DNA of 64,000 nucleotides from Hydractinia symbiolongicarpus (lineage: Eukaryota; Cnidaria; Hydrozoa; Anthoathecata; Hydractiniidae), in the NCBI RefSeq assembly GCF_029227915.1, contig NC_079876.1:6698001-6762000 (forward strand). Reading direction: 5' to 3'. Position 1 is the stretch's first letter. Each line of letters opens with the position of its first letter. Positions 63,868 through 64,000 of the stretch are shown here, piece after piece. The position numbers and the translations under genes were made by a program. The notes beneath the pieces are model-generated. The model was not told the origin of the DNA, searched no databases, and worked only from the letters and a program-made list of their open reading frames with translations.

Positions 63868-64000
63868 AAGCAAAAACAAACAAGCAAAAAATGGTTTAAA
63901 GGTAGTATCATTTCTTCAAGATTTACAAAAGAAATTTACAATATGTTGTGAGTATTTAAACACATTTCTTCTAATTAAAACTTATGCTGTTTACAACTGA

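Overview
The window is AT-rich animal nuclear DNA with short exons, GT-AG introns and many mobile elements. Two conserved metazoan genes (an SREK1-type splicing factor and the PKA catalytic subunit) and one HEPN (DZIP3-type) multidomain gene are present. HEPN-DZIP3 proteins are expanded in cnidarians, and together with the transposon mix this suggests a cnidarian, possibly a hydrozoan. That assignment is an inference. No bacterial-type gene, CRISPR array or convincing tRNA/rRNA gene was seen.

Layout. 0-11.9 kb has no recognisable host gene. It holds diverged repeats, a PIF/Harbinger-type element with a TTA target duplication and a broken MADF gene (7.5-8.8 kb), a piggyBac-type MITE with TTAA flanks (8.9-9.6 kb), pieces of a Helitron-like short repeat, and two LINE fragments (10.7-11.2 kb). 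11.9-23.6 kb, plus strand, is one multi-exon gene. Every junction was checked for reading phase, and it encodes about 1,600 residues: HEPN domain with an intact R-x4-H motif, a 21-residue-repeat coiled coil, an unknown small domain, an SF1 helicase core, FN3 and ankyrin repeats. 24.9-30.2 kb holds a dead Harbinger DDE transposase, a 99-bp tandem repeat and a second piggyBac-type MITE split by Helitron-like repeats.

31.0-47.3 kb, minus strand, is a complete or nearly complete SREK1-like gene of at least 17 coding exons: two RRMs, then an RS domain divided into eight consecutive frame-neutral small exons. Its RRM2 intron carries a 4.4-kb TIR element that itself contains an almost intact RTE/BovB-like retrotransposon (39.4-42.8 kb, opposite strand). 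48.5-49.8 kb is another RTE 3' fragment, expanded as three 306-bp copies. 54.6-63.5 kb, minus strand, is the PKA catalytic subunit gene (ten coding exons in view, first exon outside). Its introns carry a 128-bp minisatellite and a second copy of the TIR element.

The RRM/RS protein and the kinase are ordinary housekeeping genes and show no sign of working together. The most unusual object is the HEPN-coiled coil-helicase-FN3-ankyrin gene. Its architecture fits a nucleic-acid-sensing or defence protein, but that function is inferred from domains only.
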